From Geminicoccus sp036263595 (lineage in GTDB: Bacteria > Pseudomonadota > Alphaproteobacteria > Geminicoccales > Geminicoccaceae): DNA of 48,285 nucleotides. A model generated the notes under the pieces. The model had not been told where the DNA came from. It did not search any database and worked only from the letters and a program-made list of their open reading frames with translations. Location: positions 1 through 48,285 of the forward strand of contig NZ_DATAGQ010000154.1 of NCBI RefSeq assembly GCF_036263595.1, given 5' to 3'. A program made the position numbers and the translations under genes. This document shows, piece by piece, positions 39,540-48,255 of the stretch. Every line of letters begins with the position of its first letter. Positions within the stretch are counted from its first letter, which is position 1.

Positions 39540-41186
39540 TCAGGCCGCGTCCGCCACAGCTAGCCCGCTTTCTCTCTCCATCACCATCTCGGCCGCGCGG
39601 TTGCCCAACACCATCGCAATCGCATTGGTGTTGGCCGATGGGATGAAGGGGATCGAGGCGCAGCAAATCACGCGGAGGCCATCAACGCCGCGCACGCGCA
39701 TGCGAGCGTCCAGCACCGCCATCGGATCGCTGTCTGGTCCCATGCGAGCGGTGCCTACCGGGTGGAAGTTCGTCTTGACTGTCTTGGCGGCGAAGACAGC
39801 CAGTTCCTCGTCCGACATCTTGTCAGCGCCAGGCAGTATCTCGCCTGAGATGTTGGACGCGAGCGGTTCGGTAGCCAGGAGCGTTCGGGCAAAGCGCATC
39901 GACGCAAGGGTCAGTCGCAGATCGTCGGGATGACCAAAGAAGTTGGCATTGACGCGTGGCTGGTCGCGCGGGTCAGACGAGCGCAAGCGGACCGTGCCGC
40001 GAGCCTTGGGGCGCAGAAGACAGGACGCGATCGTGATTCCGTCGCCATCGTCGACGTCGGATATGTCCCGGTCGACGTGGACGATTGGGCCACAGTAGAG
40101 TTGGACGGTTGGGCGTTCTCCGCCATCTGGATCATAGAAGAGGCAGGACTCAATACCGGTGGTGGTGACTGGGCCCGTGCCGAACAAGAGGTACTGCAGG
40201 CCATTGCGGAGCATCCGCCAGCCACGGTCCTCGCCATAGTAGCCACCCGGCGTACGGGTCAGCGCGATGACAGGAACCTCGTGATGGTCTTGCAGGTTCT
40301 GGCCGACGCCCGGCAGGTCCGTGTGCACGGCAATTCCGTGCTCGCGCAGGTGATCGGCCGGCCCCAGGCCGGACAGCATCAGGAGCTTGGCAGTATTGTA
40401 GGTGCCGCTAGCCACCAGCACTTCGCGGGCGGCCCTGGCTTGGAAGGTGGCGCCGTTGCGCATGTACTCGACACCAACCGCACGCCGCCCCTCGAACAGG
40501 ACGCGGCTCGCGGTGGAACCCGTCTTCACCGTCAGCCGGTCGTCGTCCAGCACCTGCGACAGAAAGGCGGTCACCGCATCGCAGCGTTCGATCTTGCCGC
40601 TCTTGGCGACACCCATCGTGTGCTGCATGACGCCCACGCCTGCCTGTTTCGCGCCGTTGAAGTCGGGGTTGAACGGGATCCCGGCCCCCTGAGCCGCCAG
40701 CAAATAACGCCGCGTGGTATCGCAGAGCGTGCCCGGGTCGGAGACAAGCAGGCGGCCATGGATGCCGTGATACTCGTCGTTGAAGTTGGCGTTTTTCTCC
40801 AACGCCTTGAAATGCGGCAGCAAATCCCGATAGGACCAGCCTGATCCCCTGCCAAGGTAGGCGTCCCAGCCGTCATAGTCGTCGGCCTGGCCGCGCATAT
40901 ACACCATGGCATTGACCGAGCTTCCACCGCCCAGGACCTTCGCCTGGGGCACGATCGGACCGCGGCCGTTCAGCTGCGGCTGGGGTGCAGTGTGGTGCAT
41001 CTCCAGGAAGTCGGTGCGCCAGAGATACTTCATGTAGCCAGCCGGCATGCGCATGAGCCACGCGTACCTGGCAGGACCACGCTCCAGCACCAGGACCCGG
41101 GCGCCATGATCACGCACCAGCCTGGTGGCTGCCACGCAGGCCGAGGAGCCGCCACCCGCAACGATGTAGTCATACTCCTCGACCAT
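39540..41186 (-). CDS. GMC family FAD-dependent oxidoreductase (choline/alcohol dehydrogenase-like)
   Basis: The 548-aa flavoprotein oxidises alcohols. The FAD motif YIVAGGGSSACVAATRL (about 6-22) has the GxGxx pattern with Ala where Gly is usual. Signature 1 region VLGGGSSVNAMVYMRG lies near 81-96. The catalytic His475 is in NFHPVGTARMG, and the partner Asn lies in SANTNA (519-521). There is no signal peptide. GGGGGAG 4 nt upstream fixes the ATG at 41186; the frame stays open to 41564 but upstream residues look non-coding. It is convergent with the DUF1330 gene and divergent from the dehydrogenase at 41455, so polyol oxidation is a reasonable guess. Confidence 0.92.
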   Translation of the reverse strand: MVEEYDYIVAGGGSSACVAATRLVRDHGARVLVLERGPARYAWLMRMPAGYMKYLWRTDFLEMHHTAPQPQLNGRGPIVPQAKVLGGGSSVNAMVYMRGQADDYDGWDAYLGRGSGWSYRDLLPHFKALEKNANFNDEYHGIHGRLLVSDPGTLCDTTRRYLLAAQGAGIPFNPDFNGAKQAGVGVMQHTMGVAKSGKIERCDAVTAFLSQVLDDDRLTVKTGSTASRVLFEGRRAVGVEYMRNGATFQARAAREVLVASGTYNTAKLLMLSGLGPADHLREHGIAVHTDLPGVGQNLQDHHEVPVIALTRTPGGYYGEDRGWRMLRNGLQYLLFGTGPVTTTGIESCLFYDPDGGERPTVQLYCGPIVHVDRDISDVDDGDGITIASCLLRPKARGTVRLRSSDPRDQPRVNANFFGHPDDLRLTLASMRFARTLLATEPLASNISGEILPGADKMSDEELAVFAAKTVKTNFHPVGTARMGPDSDPMAVLDARMRVRGVDGLRVICCASIPFIPSANTNAIAMVLGNRAAEMVMERESGLAVADAA

Positions 41187-41454
41187 CCACTCCCCCGCAT
41201 CCGGCTGCGTCCCGCTGGTCCTGCCGATAGCGCAGGGAGGCGGCTGGTCAACAGCCCGATCGCTTCCCGGTCGCGAAACCCGGCGGGGATGGACCGCACA
41301 ATTCACGTCGTCTTGCAGCTGCTGCCCCCTGTTGCAGGCAGGTGGACCACAGTCCTTACTTCCAGCTGCACCACAAAGAACCAACGCATTGCCGCAGTGG
41401 GCCTCCTCTACGCGACCGACTAACATCGCAGCCGGCAACCGGAAGGGAGGAACC

Positions 41455-42168
41455 ATGGCGCCACCGCTCGTGATGATCACTGGAGCCAGCTCCGGCATCG
41501 GCCGGGCTCTCGCTCTGGCTTTCGCCCGCGAAGGACATCCGCTCCTGCTGCTGGCACGGCACATGGAGCCGATTGCGGAACTGCGCGACCATCCGGCGAC
41601 CTATGCAGTGGCGGACGTCGCGGATCCGGATGCCGTGGCAGCTGCGATGGCGGACGGAGCCGGACGGCATGGTCCGGTCGAGTGCCTGGTCTACAATGCC
41701 GGCACGGCCGATGCGCGCGCATTCGGCGACGTCGATCCGGCCAGCTATGCCCGCGAGATCGACACGAACCTGAAGGGGGTCCTCAACTGCACGAAGGCGG
41801 TACTGGCCGGGATGCAGGCGCGGCGTTCCGGTACAGTCATCAACATGAGCTCGATCAGCGACCGCAAGACATCACCTGCGGCCGTGACCTACACCGCCAC
41901 CAAGCACGCCGTACGGGCGCTGACGGAGTCCCTGCGGGAGAGCGAGCAGCGCCACGGCATCCGGTTCATCAACATCGCGCCCGGCTATATCCGGACCAAT
42001 ATCCACGCGGCGATGGGCATCAGCTTCGACGAGTACTGCCGAATGCTCGGCAACCCCGACTTCATGAGCCCGGAACAACTGGCCGACATCGTCCTCTACT
42101 GCTGGAAGCTGCCGCAGGGAATCTGCATCCGGGACCTGGTGGTGGCGCCGACGAGGACGTCGTTCTGA
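41455..42168 (+). CDS. Short-chain dehydrogenase/reductase
   Basis: The 237-aa SDR has TGASSGIG (residues 8-15), YNAGTA in place of NNAG (about 80-85), Ser in NMSSISDRKTSP, catalytic YTATK and a C-terminal RDLVVAPT strand, which resembles the NADP-using YdfG-type group. Arg32 (LLLARHME) after strand two also favours NADP. AAGGGAGGAA before the ATG is an excellent ribosome binding site. It diverges from the GMC gene with 268 bp between and stops 4 nt before the end of the convergent ABC exporter. Confidence 0.9.
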   Translation: MAPPLVMITGASSGIGRALALAFAREGHPLLLLARHMEPIAELRDHPATYAVADVADPDAVAAAMADGAGRHGPVECLVYNAGTADARAFGDVDPASYAREIDTNLKGVLNCTKAVLAGMQARRSGTVINMSSISDRKTSPAAVTYTATKHAVRALTESLRESEQRHGIRFINIAPGYIRTNIHAAMGISFDEYCRMLGNPDFMSPEQLADIVLYCWKLPQGICIRDLVVAPTRTSF

Positions 42169-42172
42169 GCCC

Positions 42173-43972
42173 TTACGCGGCTTCCAGCATCCCCCTGGCC
42201 TGCCGGTCGAACAGGCGGCGGTAGATGCCGTCCTCCTTGCGTAGCAGCAGGTCGTGCGGGCCGTCCTCCACGATCCTGCCGCCGTCGAAGACCAGGATCC
42301 GATCAACCGCTCGCACCGTCGACAGTCGATGGGCGATCACGATCGAGGTGCGGCCCTTCATCAACCGTTCCATCGCTTCCTGGACGAGCGCTTCCGATTC
42401 TGAATCGAGGCTCGAGGTCGCCTCGTCCAGGATCAGGATTGGTGCGTCAGCGAAAAAGGCCCGGGCGAGTGCTACGCGCTGTCGCTCCCCGCCGGAAAGC
42501 TTCACGCCGCGCTCGCCCACGGTGGTCGCGTAGCCTTTGGGCAGGCGGGTGATGAACTCGTGCGCGTTGGCCAGACGCGCCGCCTGCTCGACCTCTGCCA
42601 TGGCAACCGGCCGCTCGCTGCTCTGCCGGGCATAGGCGATGTTCTCGAACAGGGAGCGGTGGAATAGGATCGGCTCCTGCTGGACCACCGCAATCTGGGC
42701 ACGCAGCGAGGTCTGGCTGGCTTGGGTGATCTCCTGGCCGTCGATCAGGATCCGCCCATCGTTCACGTCGTGCAGTCGCTGGATCAGCTTCACGAAGGTG
42801 GTCTTGCCAGAGCCCGAACGGCCGACCAGGCCAACCCGCTGGCCGGCCCGGATGGTCACGGACAGGTCGTGATAGAGCGGGACGGTGTGGCGACCATAGT
42901 GGAAGTGGACGTGGTCGAACCGGATCTCGCCATGTGCGATACGGATCGGCTTGGCCTGGGGATGATCATCGATGCCGAGCGGCTGCTCGTGGATCGAGAC
43001 CAGCTCTTCCATCTCATTGACCGAGCGCTGGAGGGCGTGGACGTGATAGCCGACGTCGCGCAGGTAGCCCTGCACCACGAGGTACATGGTGAGGACATAG
43101 GCGACGTCGCCGGGCGTGGCCTGGCCCTGCCACCAGAACCAGAGCGCCATGCCGATCACGGCAGCGCGCAGGAGCTGCAACGCACCACCCTGCGCCGCTT
43201 CGCTCGCGGTACCGCGCAGCCAAAAGCGCCGCGTGCGCTTGCGCCAGCGCGTGATCAGCCGGCCGAGCAGTTCATCCTCGCGCGCTTCGGCACCGAACGA
43301 CTTGACCACGGCATTGGCGCCGACGGCGTCGGCCAGGGCGCCGCCAAGGCGGGTGTCCCAGCTGTTGGACAGGCGGGCGGCCGGTGCCACCCACAGGAGA
43401 GAGAGGCCCGCGGTCAAGGCGAGATAGCCGAGGGCGCTCAGCGCCACGACCAGACCCATGAGCGGCCACTTCCAGCCAAGCAAGGCAGCGGAGCCCGCCA
43501 GCACCACCAATGATGGCAGCAGCGCGAGAAGGAGCGTGTCGTGCAGGGCGTCGATCGCGTTCATGCCGCGGCTCACCTTGCGCACGGTGGAGCCGGCGAA
43601 GTGACTGGCATGCCAATCGGAAGAGAAGCGCTGGACGCGGTAGAAGGCGTCGCGGCCGATGGCGCTCATGACGTCGAGGGTGAGGCCGATCACCGCGACG
43701 ATCGCGCCGGTACGCAGTCCGAGCGTCACGAGGCCGAGCAGGACGATGGCACCCAGCGCCCAGAGCGCCTGCCGGCCGGCTTCGTCCCGGGCGATTTCGC
43801 CGACCATCGCAACGGCGTCGACGAGGCGGCCGGCAAACAGCGGCAGCAGGACTTCGGCGAGCGTGGCGCCGACGATGCCAGCCACGACGAGGAGCACGCC
43901 GCCGCCCTGGCGTAGCCAGTGACGGTACACGAACCGGAGGACGGCGCGGAACGGATGGGCGCTATTGATCAT
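42173..43972 (-). CDS. ABC exporter, fused membrane and ATPase domains (MsbA-type)
   Basis: The 599-aa half-transporter has six membrane segments in residues 15-310 and an ATPase with Walker A GRSGSGKTT (near 388), signature LSGGERQRVALARA (near 495), Walker B ILILDEATSSLDSESE and the switch His in IAHRLS. It should work as a homodimer exporting a lipid, peptide or drug; the substrate is not evident. It stands alone, convergent with the SDR gene (4 nt apart) and divergent from the response regulator. Residues near SDWHASHFAGSTVRKVSRGM are a coupling-helix region typical for heavy-metal/lipid-type exporters. Confidence 0.92.
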   Translation of the reverse strand: MINSAHPFRAVLRFVYRHWLRQGGGVLLVVAGIVGATLAEVLLPLFAGRLVDAVAMVGEIARDEAGRQALWALGAIVLLGLVTLGLRTGAIVAVIGLTLDVMSAIGRDAFYRVQRFSSDWHASHFAGSTVRKVSRGMNAIDALHDTLLLALLPSLVVLAGSAALLGWKWPLMGLVVALSALGYLALTAGLSLLWVAPAARLSNSWDTRLGGALADAVGANAVVKSFGAEAREDELLGRLITRWRKRTRRFWLRGTASEAAQGGALQLLRAAVIGMALWFWWQGQATPGDVAYVLTMYLVVQGYLRDVGYHVHALQRSVNEMEELVSIHEQPLGIDDHPQAKPIRIAHGEIRFDHVHFHYGRHTVPLYHDLSVTIRAGQRVGLVGRSGSGKTTFVKLIQRLHDVNDGRILIDGQEITQASQTSLRAQIAVVQQEPILFHRSLFENIAYARQSSERPVAMAEVEQAARLANAHEFITRLPKGYATTVGERGVKLSGGERQRVALARAFFADAPILILDEATSSLDSESEALVQEAMERLMKGRTSIVIAHRLSTVRAVDRILVFDGGRIVEDGPHDLLLRKEDGIYRRLFDRQARGMLEAA

Positions 43973-44419
43973 GACCAGGATCCGAAGGGATCCGCACGGC
44001 GCGCATGATGGCGGCCATCGGCTCCCGGAGTGGAAGTCGACGTCAGACCACGCAGACGCTCACCGAGCAGGTCTCGCAGGTCGAACAGGTGGGAAACGGA
44101 ACGGTGGCCCGCCCGACTACGCGGGGAGCGGCGTTCGGCCTAGCGGCGCGGCCCGTCGGGATCGACGAACAGTCGCATCACTGTCATGCAAGACCCTCCC
44201 GACGGCTGGTGTTGTTCCTTTGGACTGTGTAATCCAAGCGCCCATGTCTTGGCAAGCTGTCGTGCGGCCAACCGGCCTCGCCGCAGCCCCGCGTAAATGG
44301 GTAACAGCGCTGCAACATGATACGCACCAATTGGGGAGCCGACCCGACCGCCAGGCGTTGCTCAGTCGTGTAGCTCCTAAGTCTGTCTTGCCAACCCGTT
44401 CATCCGTTGGGGTCTTGTC
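43973..44419. other. Divergent intergenic region
   Basis: About 450 bases between the exporter and the response regulator. A 9-bp inverted repeat CCGTCGGGA (44153-44161) / TCCCGACGG (44197-44205) is the only clear symmetry; its 35-nt separation is large for an operator. Promoters for both flanking genes should be here but were not assigned. Confidence 0.4.
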
Positions 44420-44830
44420 GTGGTCATCCTGGTTGCCGAGGACGAAGGTCTGATCGCTTTTGCGCTGGAGTGGGCGTTGCGGCTGGCCGGCCATCATGTC
44501 CTGGGCCCGGTGGACAATGTCGCGAGCGCGCTCGACCTGATCGAGCGGACCAAGCCGGACATGGCCCTGATCGACCTCGACCTGAAGGCCGGGGACGACG
44601 GGGCCCAGATCGCCCGCTGCCTGCACGATCGCTACCGCACACCGGTGCTGTTCACGAGTGCGCGCCTCGCCAAGGCGCGCCAGAACCGACACGTGGCCTG
44701 GGGCCTGATTCCGAAGCCCTATGACCCTGATCAAGTGCTCGACGTGGTCAGCTTCATTGGCGATGTCGCGCGCGGCTCAACGCCACCGCGAGTACCGCAC
44801 CAAGTCGAGCTATTTCAGCCGATCGGATGA
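44420..44830 (+). CDS. Single-domain response regulator (CheY-like receiver)
   Basis: The 136-aa protein is a receiver domain with a short tail and no output domain. Acidic pocket residues are D8 and E9 (VAEDEG), the probable phosphate acceptor is D52 (ALIDLDLK), the Thr switch is T79 (LFTS) and the conserved Lys is K99 (PKPYD). It would be phosphorylated by a histidine kinase, none of which is adjacent. The start is GTG at 44420, directly preceding the first beta strand. The BLUF photoreceptor gene follows within about 70 nt on the same strand, so the two probably belong to one light-linked output. Confidence 0.88.
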   Translation: MVILVAEDEGLIAFALEWALRLAGHHVLGPVDNVASALDLIERTKPDMALIDLDLKAGDDGAQIARCLHDRYRTPVLFTSARLAKARQNRHVAWGLIPKPYDPDQVLDVVSFIGDVARGSTPPRVPHQVELFQPIG

Positions 44831-44902
44831 TCGTATCGCTTGATTTTCCCATTTTGCTGGTTCATCCGTCTCGTGTTGAACAATGCAGCGTGGAATATTG
44901 TC

Positions 44903-45313
44903 GTGGCCGAGGGCTTGCTCCGCATCATCTATGTTTCTACTGCCAAACGTCATTTCGATGTTCCTGCGCTAGCCGAGTTGCTGGGGATCGCGCAGCGCAA
45001 CAATGCAGGTTGCGGCATTTCGGGCGTCCTGACCTTTCATGACGGCGCGTTCCTGCAGATCCTCGAAGGTCCTGCCGCAGCAGTGGAGGCGATCTTTGCC
45101 AGGATCGAAGCGGACGACCGCCACCACCAACTGATCCTGGTCGAGCGTACCGCCATCGAGACACGCGCCTTTGCCAGCTGGGCCATGGGCTGGGTCGAGC
45201 ACGCGAACCTGCTCCGCACTGGCTTCGACCTGGACGCGCTCAAGCCGCACGTGCCGTCGGCGGACATGATCCGCGCCATGCTCCTGTCGTTCGAGCAGGC
45301 GGTCGCGGCCTGA
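44903..45313 (+). CDS. Short BLUF-domain blue-light sensor
   Basis: The 136-aa protein is a BLUF (blue light using FAD) domain plus a helical tail. All key residues are present: Y10 (IIYVS), N34 (RNNAG), Q52 (FLQILEG), W93 and M95 (SWAMGW). These form the flavin hydrogen-bond network that rearranges on illumination. The tail (about 100-136) has no output domain, so it should act by protein contact, as in other short BLUF proteins. The start is uncertain: GTG at 44903 places the Tyr at the usual depth, but GTG at 44873 or TTG at 44840 are also in frame. The response regulator gene ends 72 nt upstream. Confidence 0.88.
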   Translation: MAEGLLRIIYVSTAKRHFDVPALAELLGIAQRNNAGCGISGVLTFHDGAFLQILEGPAAAVEAIFARIEADDRHHQLILVERTAIETRAFASWAMGWVEHANLLRTGFDLDALKPHVPSADMIRAMLLSFEQAVAA

Positions 45314-45326
45314 CCCACCTGTCGAA

Positions 45327-46049
45327 TCAACGGGATGCGAGCGGCGGTTGCGGCAGGCCGGCAACTTCCAGGAGCAGCTTGCGCCTAACCGCCTCAGGAA
45401 AGCTCGTGGTCTGATCGACCGTGACCACAAAGGCGCCGAAGCCGCCGATCACCTGCTGCGCGAAGTAGCTCTCCAGGTCGCCGCGGGATGGACGGCCGTC
45501 GCAGGTACGGCACAGAACGGCCAGGCCGTTGATGGTGATGTCGTCGACGATCGCAGCGTCGCGGGCGACATGCAGGGGCAGGCCGCCATAGTTGCCGCTG
45601 TCCGCGGACACGTCGATCACCTTGCGGATGCCCTGGTGGGCGTTCTCGGCAATGGCCTTCTGCCCGAAGGCGATCGCATTCGAGATCGAGTTCCAGCCGA
45701 TGGCACCTCGCGGTGCCGTGAGCAGGCGCTCCGCAAATCGGGCCGCGCTGTCCGGGCCGTCGATCACCGTCCAGTCCGCGATGACCACCTGCGAATCGGC
45801 ACCTCCCCACTCGAAATACATGACGGCAACCTTGCCGTGCGCGCCGGACGTCATGGCCGACACGATCTCCGGATCGGTGAGCGCCCCGGCATAGCCGTCC
45901 CGCTGCAGCCGCATCTCGCCATCGTCGATGGAGCCGGAGCCATCCGCGGCCAACACCAGTTCGAGATCGACCTCATCGGCCGACGCTGGTGTCGCGGCGG
46001 CAGCCGTGAAGACGAGTCCGACGATGCCTGCGAGACGGGCTCCGATCAT
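45327..46049 (-). CDS. DUF1194 family secreted protein with von Willebrand A-like metal site
   Basis: The 240-aa protein has a Sec signal peptide (MIGARLAGIVGLVFTAAAAT, cleavage near ASA-DE, residue 24). VDLELVLAADGSGSIDDGE then gives a perfect D-x-S-x-S MIDAS motif (D36, S38, S40), as in von Willebrand A domains. Later features are WNSISNAIAFG and KVIDVSADSGNYGG, typical of DUF1194. It is probably periplasmic and binds a divalent metal and a partner protein; function is unknown. Cys pair VLCRTCDG may form a disulfide. It is convergent with the BLUF gene, 13 nt apart. Confidence 0.88.
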   Translation of the reverse strand: MIGARLAGIVGLVFTAAAATPASADEVDLELVLAADGSGSIDDGEMRLQRDGYAGALTDPEIVSAMTSGAHGKVAVMYFEWGGADSQVVIADWTVIDGPDSAARFAERLLTAPRGAIGWNSISNAIAFGQKAIAENAHQGIRKVIDVSADSGNYGGLPLHVARDAAIVDDITINGLAVLCRTCDGRPSRGDLESYFAQQVIGGFGAFVVTVDQTTSFPEAVRRKLLLEVAGLPQPPLASR

Positions 46050-46154
46050 GTTCCGCTTCTTCCGACTGATGGCTGGTCGGTGTGAAACTGGTTTGGCGGT
46101 CGTGGCTGGGCAAGCGGTCGCGACCGCTTGTCGGCGCCGGCAGCGCCCGAGCGC

Positions 46155-46206
46155 TTGGGTTCGTTCGTGCAGTTCTTCGCACAGTGGAGTTTGGGTTCGT
46201 TCGTGC
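46155..46206. repeat. Two direct copies of TTGGGTTCGTTCGTGC
   Basis: The 16-mer occurs exactly at 46155-46170 and 46191-46206, a 36-bp period, upstream of the DUF1194 gene on its minus strand. The phasing is near three or four helical turns, so these could be repeated activator sites; a small local duplication is equally possible. Confidence 0.5.
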
Positions 46207-46279
46207 GGCGGACATGGCAGCGCTCCCGCGAGGCACCAAGCCCCGTCGCTCCGATCCTACCACTACTCGGACTATGGTC

Positions 46280-47479
46280 CTATCCTGGCACGCTTTCCCG
46301 ACGCACCACATCGTCGCGCAGCAGTCGGTCCGGGAGGAGGTCGAGGCCAAGGCCGGGGCCGTCGGGGAGACTCACCTCGCCTCGGTGAACGATCGGCAGC
46401 GCCGTGACCAGTTCCTTGTACCAACCGGAGTAGAAGGCACGGACGGACTCCTGGACCAGGGCGTTCGGGGCATTGAGGGAAAGATGCACAGAGGCGGCCC
46501 AGACAACCGGGCCCGTACAGTCATGCGGCGCCACGGGCCGATGATAGGCCTCGGCAAGGGTGGAGATCTTCTTGGCCTCGCTGACACCGCCGCACCAGGA
46601 CAGATCGAGCATCACCACGCCCGTGGCCTGCCGTTCCAGCAGTTCGCGGAAGCTGTGGCGGAACGCCAGGGTCTCGGAGGCACAGACCTGGGTCCGCGAC
46701 GCCCTGGCATAGACCTCCAGGTCGCCGAGCGCGTCCATCTTGATGGGGTCCTCGTGCCAGAAGGTGTCGTAGGGCTCCAGCGCCCGGGCGATGCGGATGG
46801 CGGTCGGCAAGTCCCAGAGCGAGTGGAACTCGACCATGATGTCCATGCGATCATCGACCGCTTTGCGTATCTTCTCAAAGGGTTGCAGCGCGCTCTTCAG
46901 GTCGGATGGCGAGATGTAGTGGCCGTGCGAGGCCTCGGCCGCCGGGTCGAACGGCCAGATCTTCATCCCAGTGATTCCGTCCTCCAGCAGGGAAAGGGCC
47001 AGCTCGTCGGCGCGGTTAAGGAAGGCATCCAGGTCCTCGTAGGGACCTTGCGTGCCGCCTACACCCCAGTTCTCGACCTTCTGCAGGCGGGCATCACGGA
47101 TGTAGCGATAGCCGGCGCAGGTATTGTAGGTCCGGATCGAATCCCGCGTGCGGCCGCCCAGGAGCTGGACGATCGGCTGGTTGGTCGCCTTCCCCCACAG
47201 GTCGTGGAGCGCGATGTCGACAGCACTGGCTGCGCGGGTCTCGACCCCGGAGCCGCGAAAGCCGAGATAGCCGTAGAGGTCGCGGGCGATACGGTCGATC
47301 GCGAGGGCGTCCTGGCCCAGGATCCGTGGCGCCACGTACTCGTGCAGGTAGGTCTCGACCGAGGCCGCCGTCATGAAGGTCTCGCCCAGCCCGTACAGGC
47401 CGTCCGACCCATGGATGCGGACCCAGCAGAGATTGGGAAACTCGAGGATGCGGATGGTCTCGAGCTTCTCGATATTCAT
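46280..47479 (-). CDS. Enolase-superfamily acid-sugar dehydratase (mandelate racemase/muconate lactonizing type)
   Basis: The 399-aa enzyme has the capping domain (1-130) and barrel of the mandelate racemase group. Probable catalytic and metal residues are K173 (GMKIWPFD), E217 (VEFHS), E243 (WHEDP), E269 (ASET), D292 (LDLSWCGG) and H319 (APHD). The E217/VEFHS variant and terminal His match sugar-acid dehydratases such as the galactonate/gluconate types, which turn aldonates into 2-keto-3-deoxy acids; the exact substrate is open. Its ATG overlaps the FadR-type regulator stop by 4 bp, so the regulator and enzyme are coupled. It is the last gene of this minus-strand operon in the window. Confidence 0.9.
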   Translation of the reverse strand: MNIEKLETIRILEFPNLCWVRIHGSDGLYGLGETFMTAASVETYLHEYVAPRILGQDALAIDRIARDLYGYLGFRGSGVETRAASAVDIALHDLWGKATNQPIVQLLGGRTRDSIRTYNTCAGYRYIRDARLQKVENWGVGGTQGPYEDLDAFLNRADELALSLLEDGITGMKIWPFDPAAEASHGHYISPSDLKSALQPFEKIRKAVDDRMDIMVEFHSLWDLPTAIRIARALEPYDTFWHEDPIKMDALGDLEVYARASRTQVCASETLAFRHSFRELLERQATGVVMLDLSWCGGVSEAKKISTLAEAYHRPVAPHDCTGPVVWAASVHLSLNAPNALVQESVRAFYSGWYKELVTALPIVHRGEVSLPDGPGLGLDLLPDRLLRDDVVRRESVPG

Positions 47480-48246
47480 GGTTCCTGCGAGCTCCCCGGC
47501 TGCCCCTTTGCCCCGATCGAGCGGTCCAGCTCGACCTTGGCGCTTTCGATGATGTCAAGCATTGCACGCTCGGCACCCAGCGCGTCGCGGGCCGCGACCT
47601 TCTCGTAGACCGCCTCGTGCAGAACGAGCCCCGTCTCCATCGGGATCAGGGAGCGGCGCTGCAGGGCGAAGCTGACGGCCAGGACCGCGCCGACGATGGC
47701 GCCCAGCCGGTCCACGAACGGGTTGCCGGTGGCGGCGAACAGTGCCTGGTGGAAGGCAAGATCGGCGGCATAATAGGCGGGAGGATCGCCCAGCCCGGCG
47801 CGCATGCCTTCGAGCGCCTGGGCCACCGCCGCGAGCTGCGGCTCGTCGTGACGAAGGGCGGCCATGCTGACCGCTCCTGGCTCGATCAGGCGGCGAAGGT
47901 CGGTAAGTTCGCGGGTCAGCTCCGGATCAGGTCCACCCGCCACCGCCCAGGCCAGCACGTCCGGGTCGAGCAGGTTCCAGGAGGTACGCGGCCGGACCAG
48001 CGTGCCGCGCTTTTGCCGGGTCTCGACCAGGCCCTTGGCGGAGAGGACCTTCACGCCCTCACGGATCGAGGTGCGCGAGGTCTGCAGCTCGACCATGAGC
48101 TCTGCCTCCCTGGGCAGCATCTCGCCCTCGCGCAGCGCGCCCGTCACGATCCTGCTGCCGATGGTCTCGACCACCCGGCCATGGACGCCGCGCGCGCCAT
48201 AGGTGCGGACCTGGTCGAGCAATTGGTGGGGGTCGGCTTCCGTCAT
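47476..48246 (-). CDS. FadR/GntR family transcriptional regulator
   Basis: The 256-aa regulator has an N-terminal winged helix (about 20-88) with LPREAELMVELQTSRTSIRE and the wing KGLVETRQKRGTLV. An all-helical FCD ligand domain follows, whose metal-binding Asp and His lie in DLAFHQALFAATGN (about 145-158) and whose later His is in LVLHEAVYEKV. Such regulators sense sugar acids such as gluconate or galactonate. It sits between a dehydrogenase and the acid-sugar dehydratase, starting 9 nt after the former and overlapping the latter by 4 bp. It therefore very probably controls this pathway and itself; its operator should be upstream, outside the window. Confidence 0.92.
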   Translation of the reverse strand: MTEADPHQLLDQVRTYGARGVHGRVVETIGSRIVTGALREGEMLPREAELMVELQTSRTSIREGVKVLSAKGLVETRQKRGTLVRPRTSWNLLDPDVLAWAVAGGPDPELTRELTDLRRLIEPGAVSMAALRHDEPQLAAVAQALEGMRAGLGDPPAYYAADLAFHQALFAATGNPFVDRLGAIVGAVLAVSFALQRRSLIPMETGLVLHEAVYEKVAARDALGAERAMLDIIESAKVELDRSIGAKGQPGSSQEP

Positions 48247-48255
48247 GGCGGTTCG

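Noticed and set aside
46155..46206. CRISPR array
   Set aside because: Only two 16-bp copies with a 20-bp gap, no further repeats and no cas genes.
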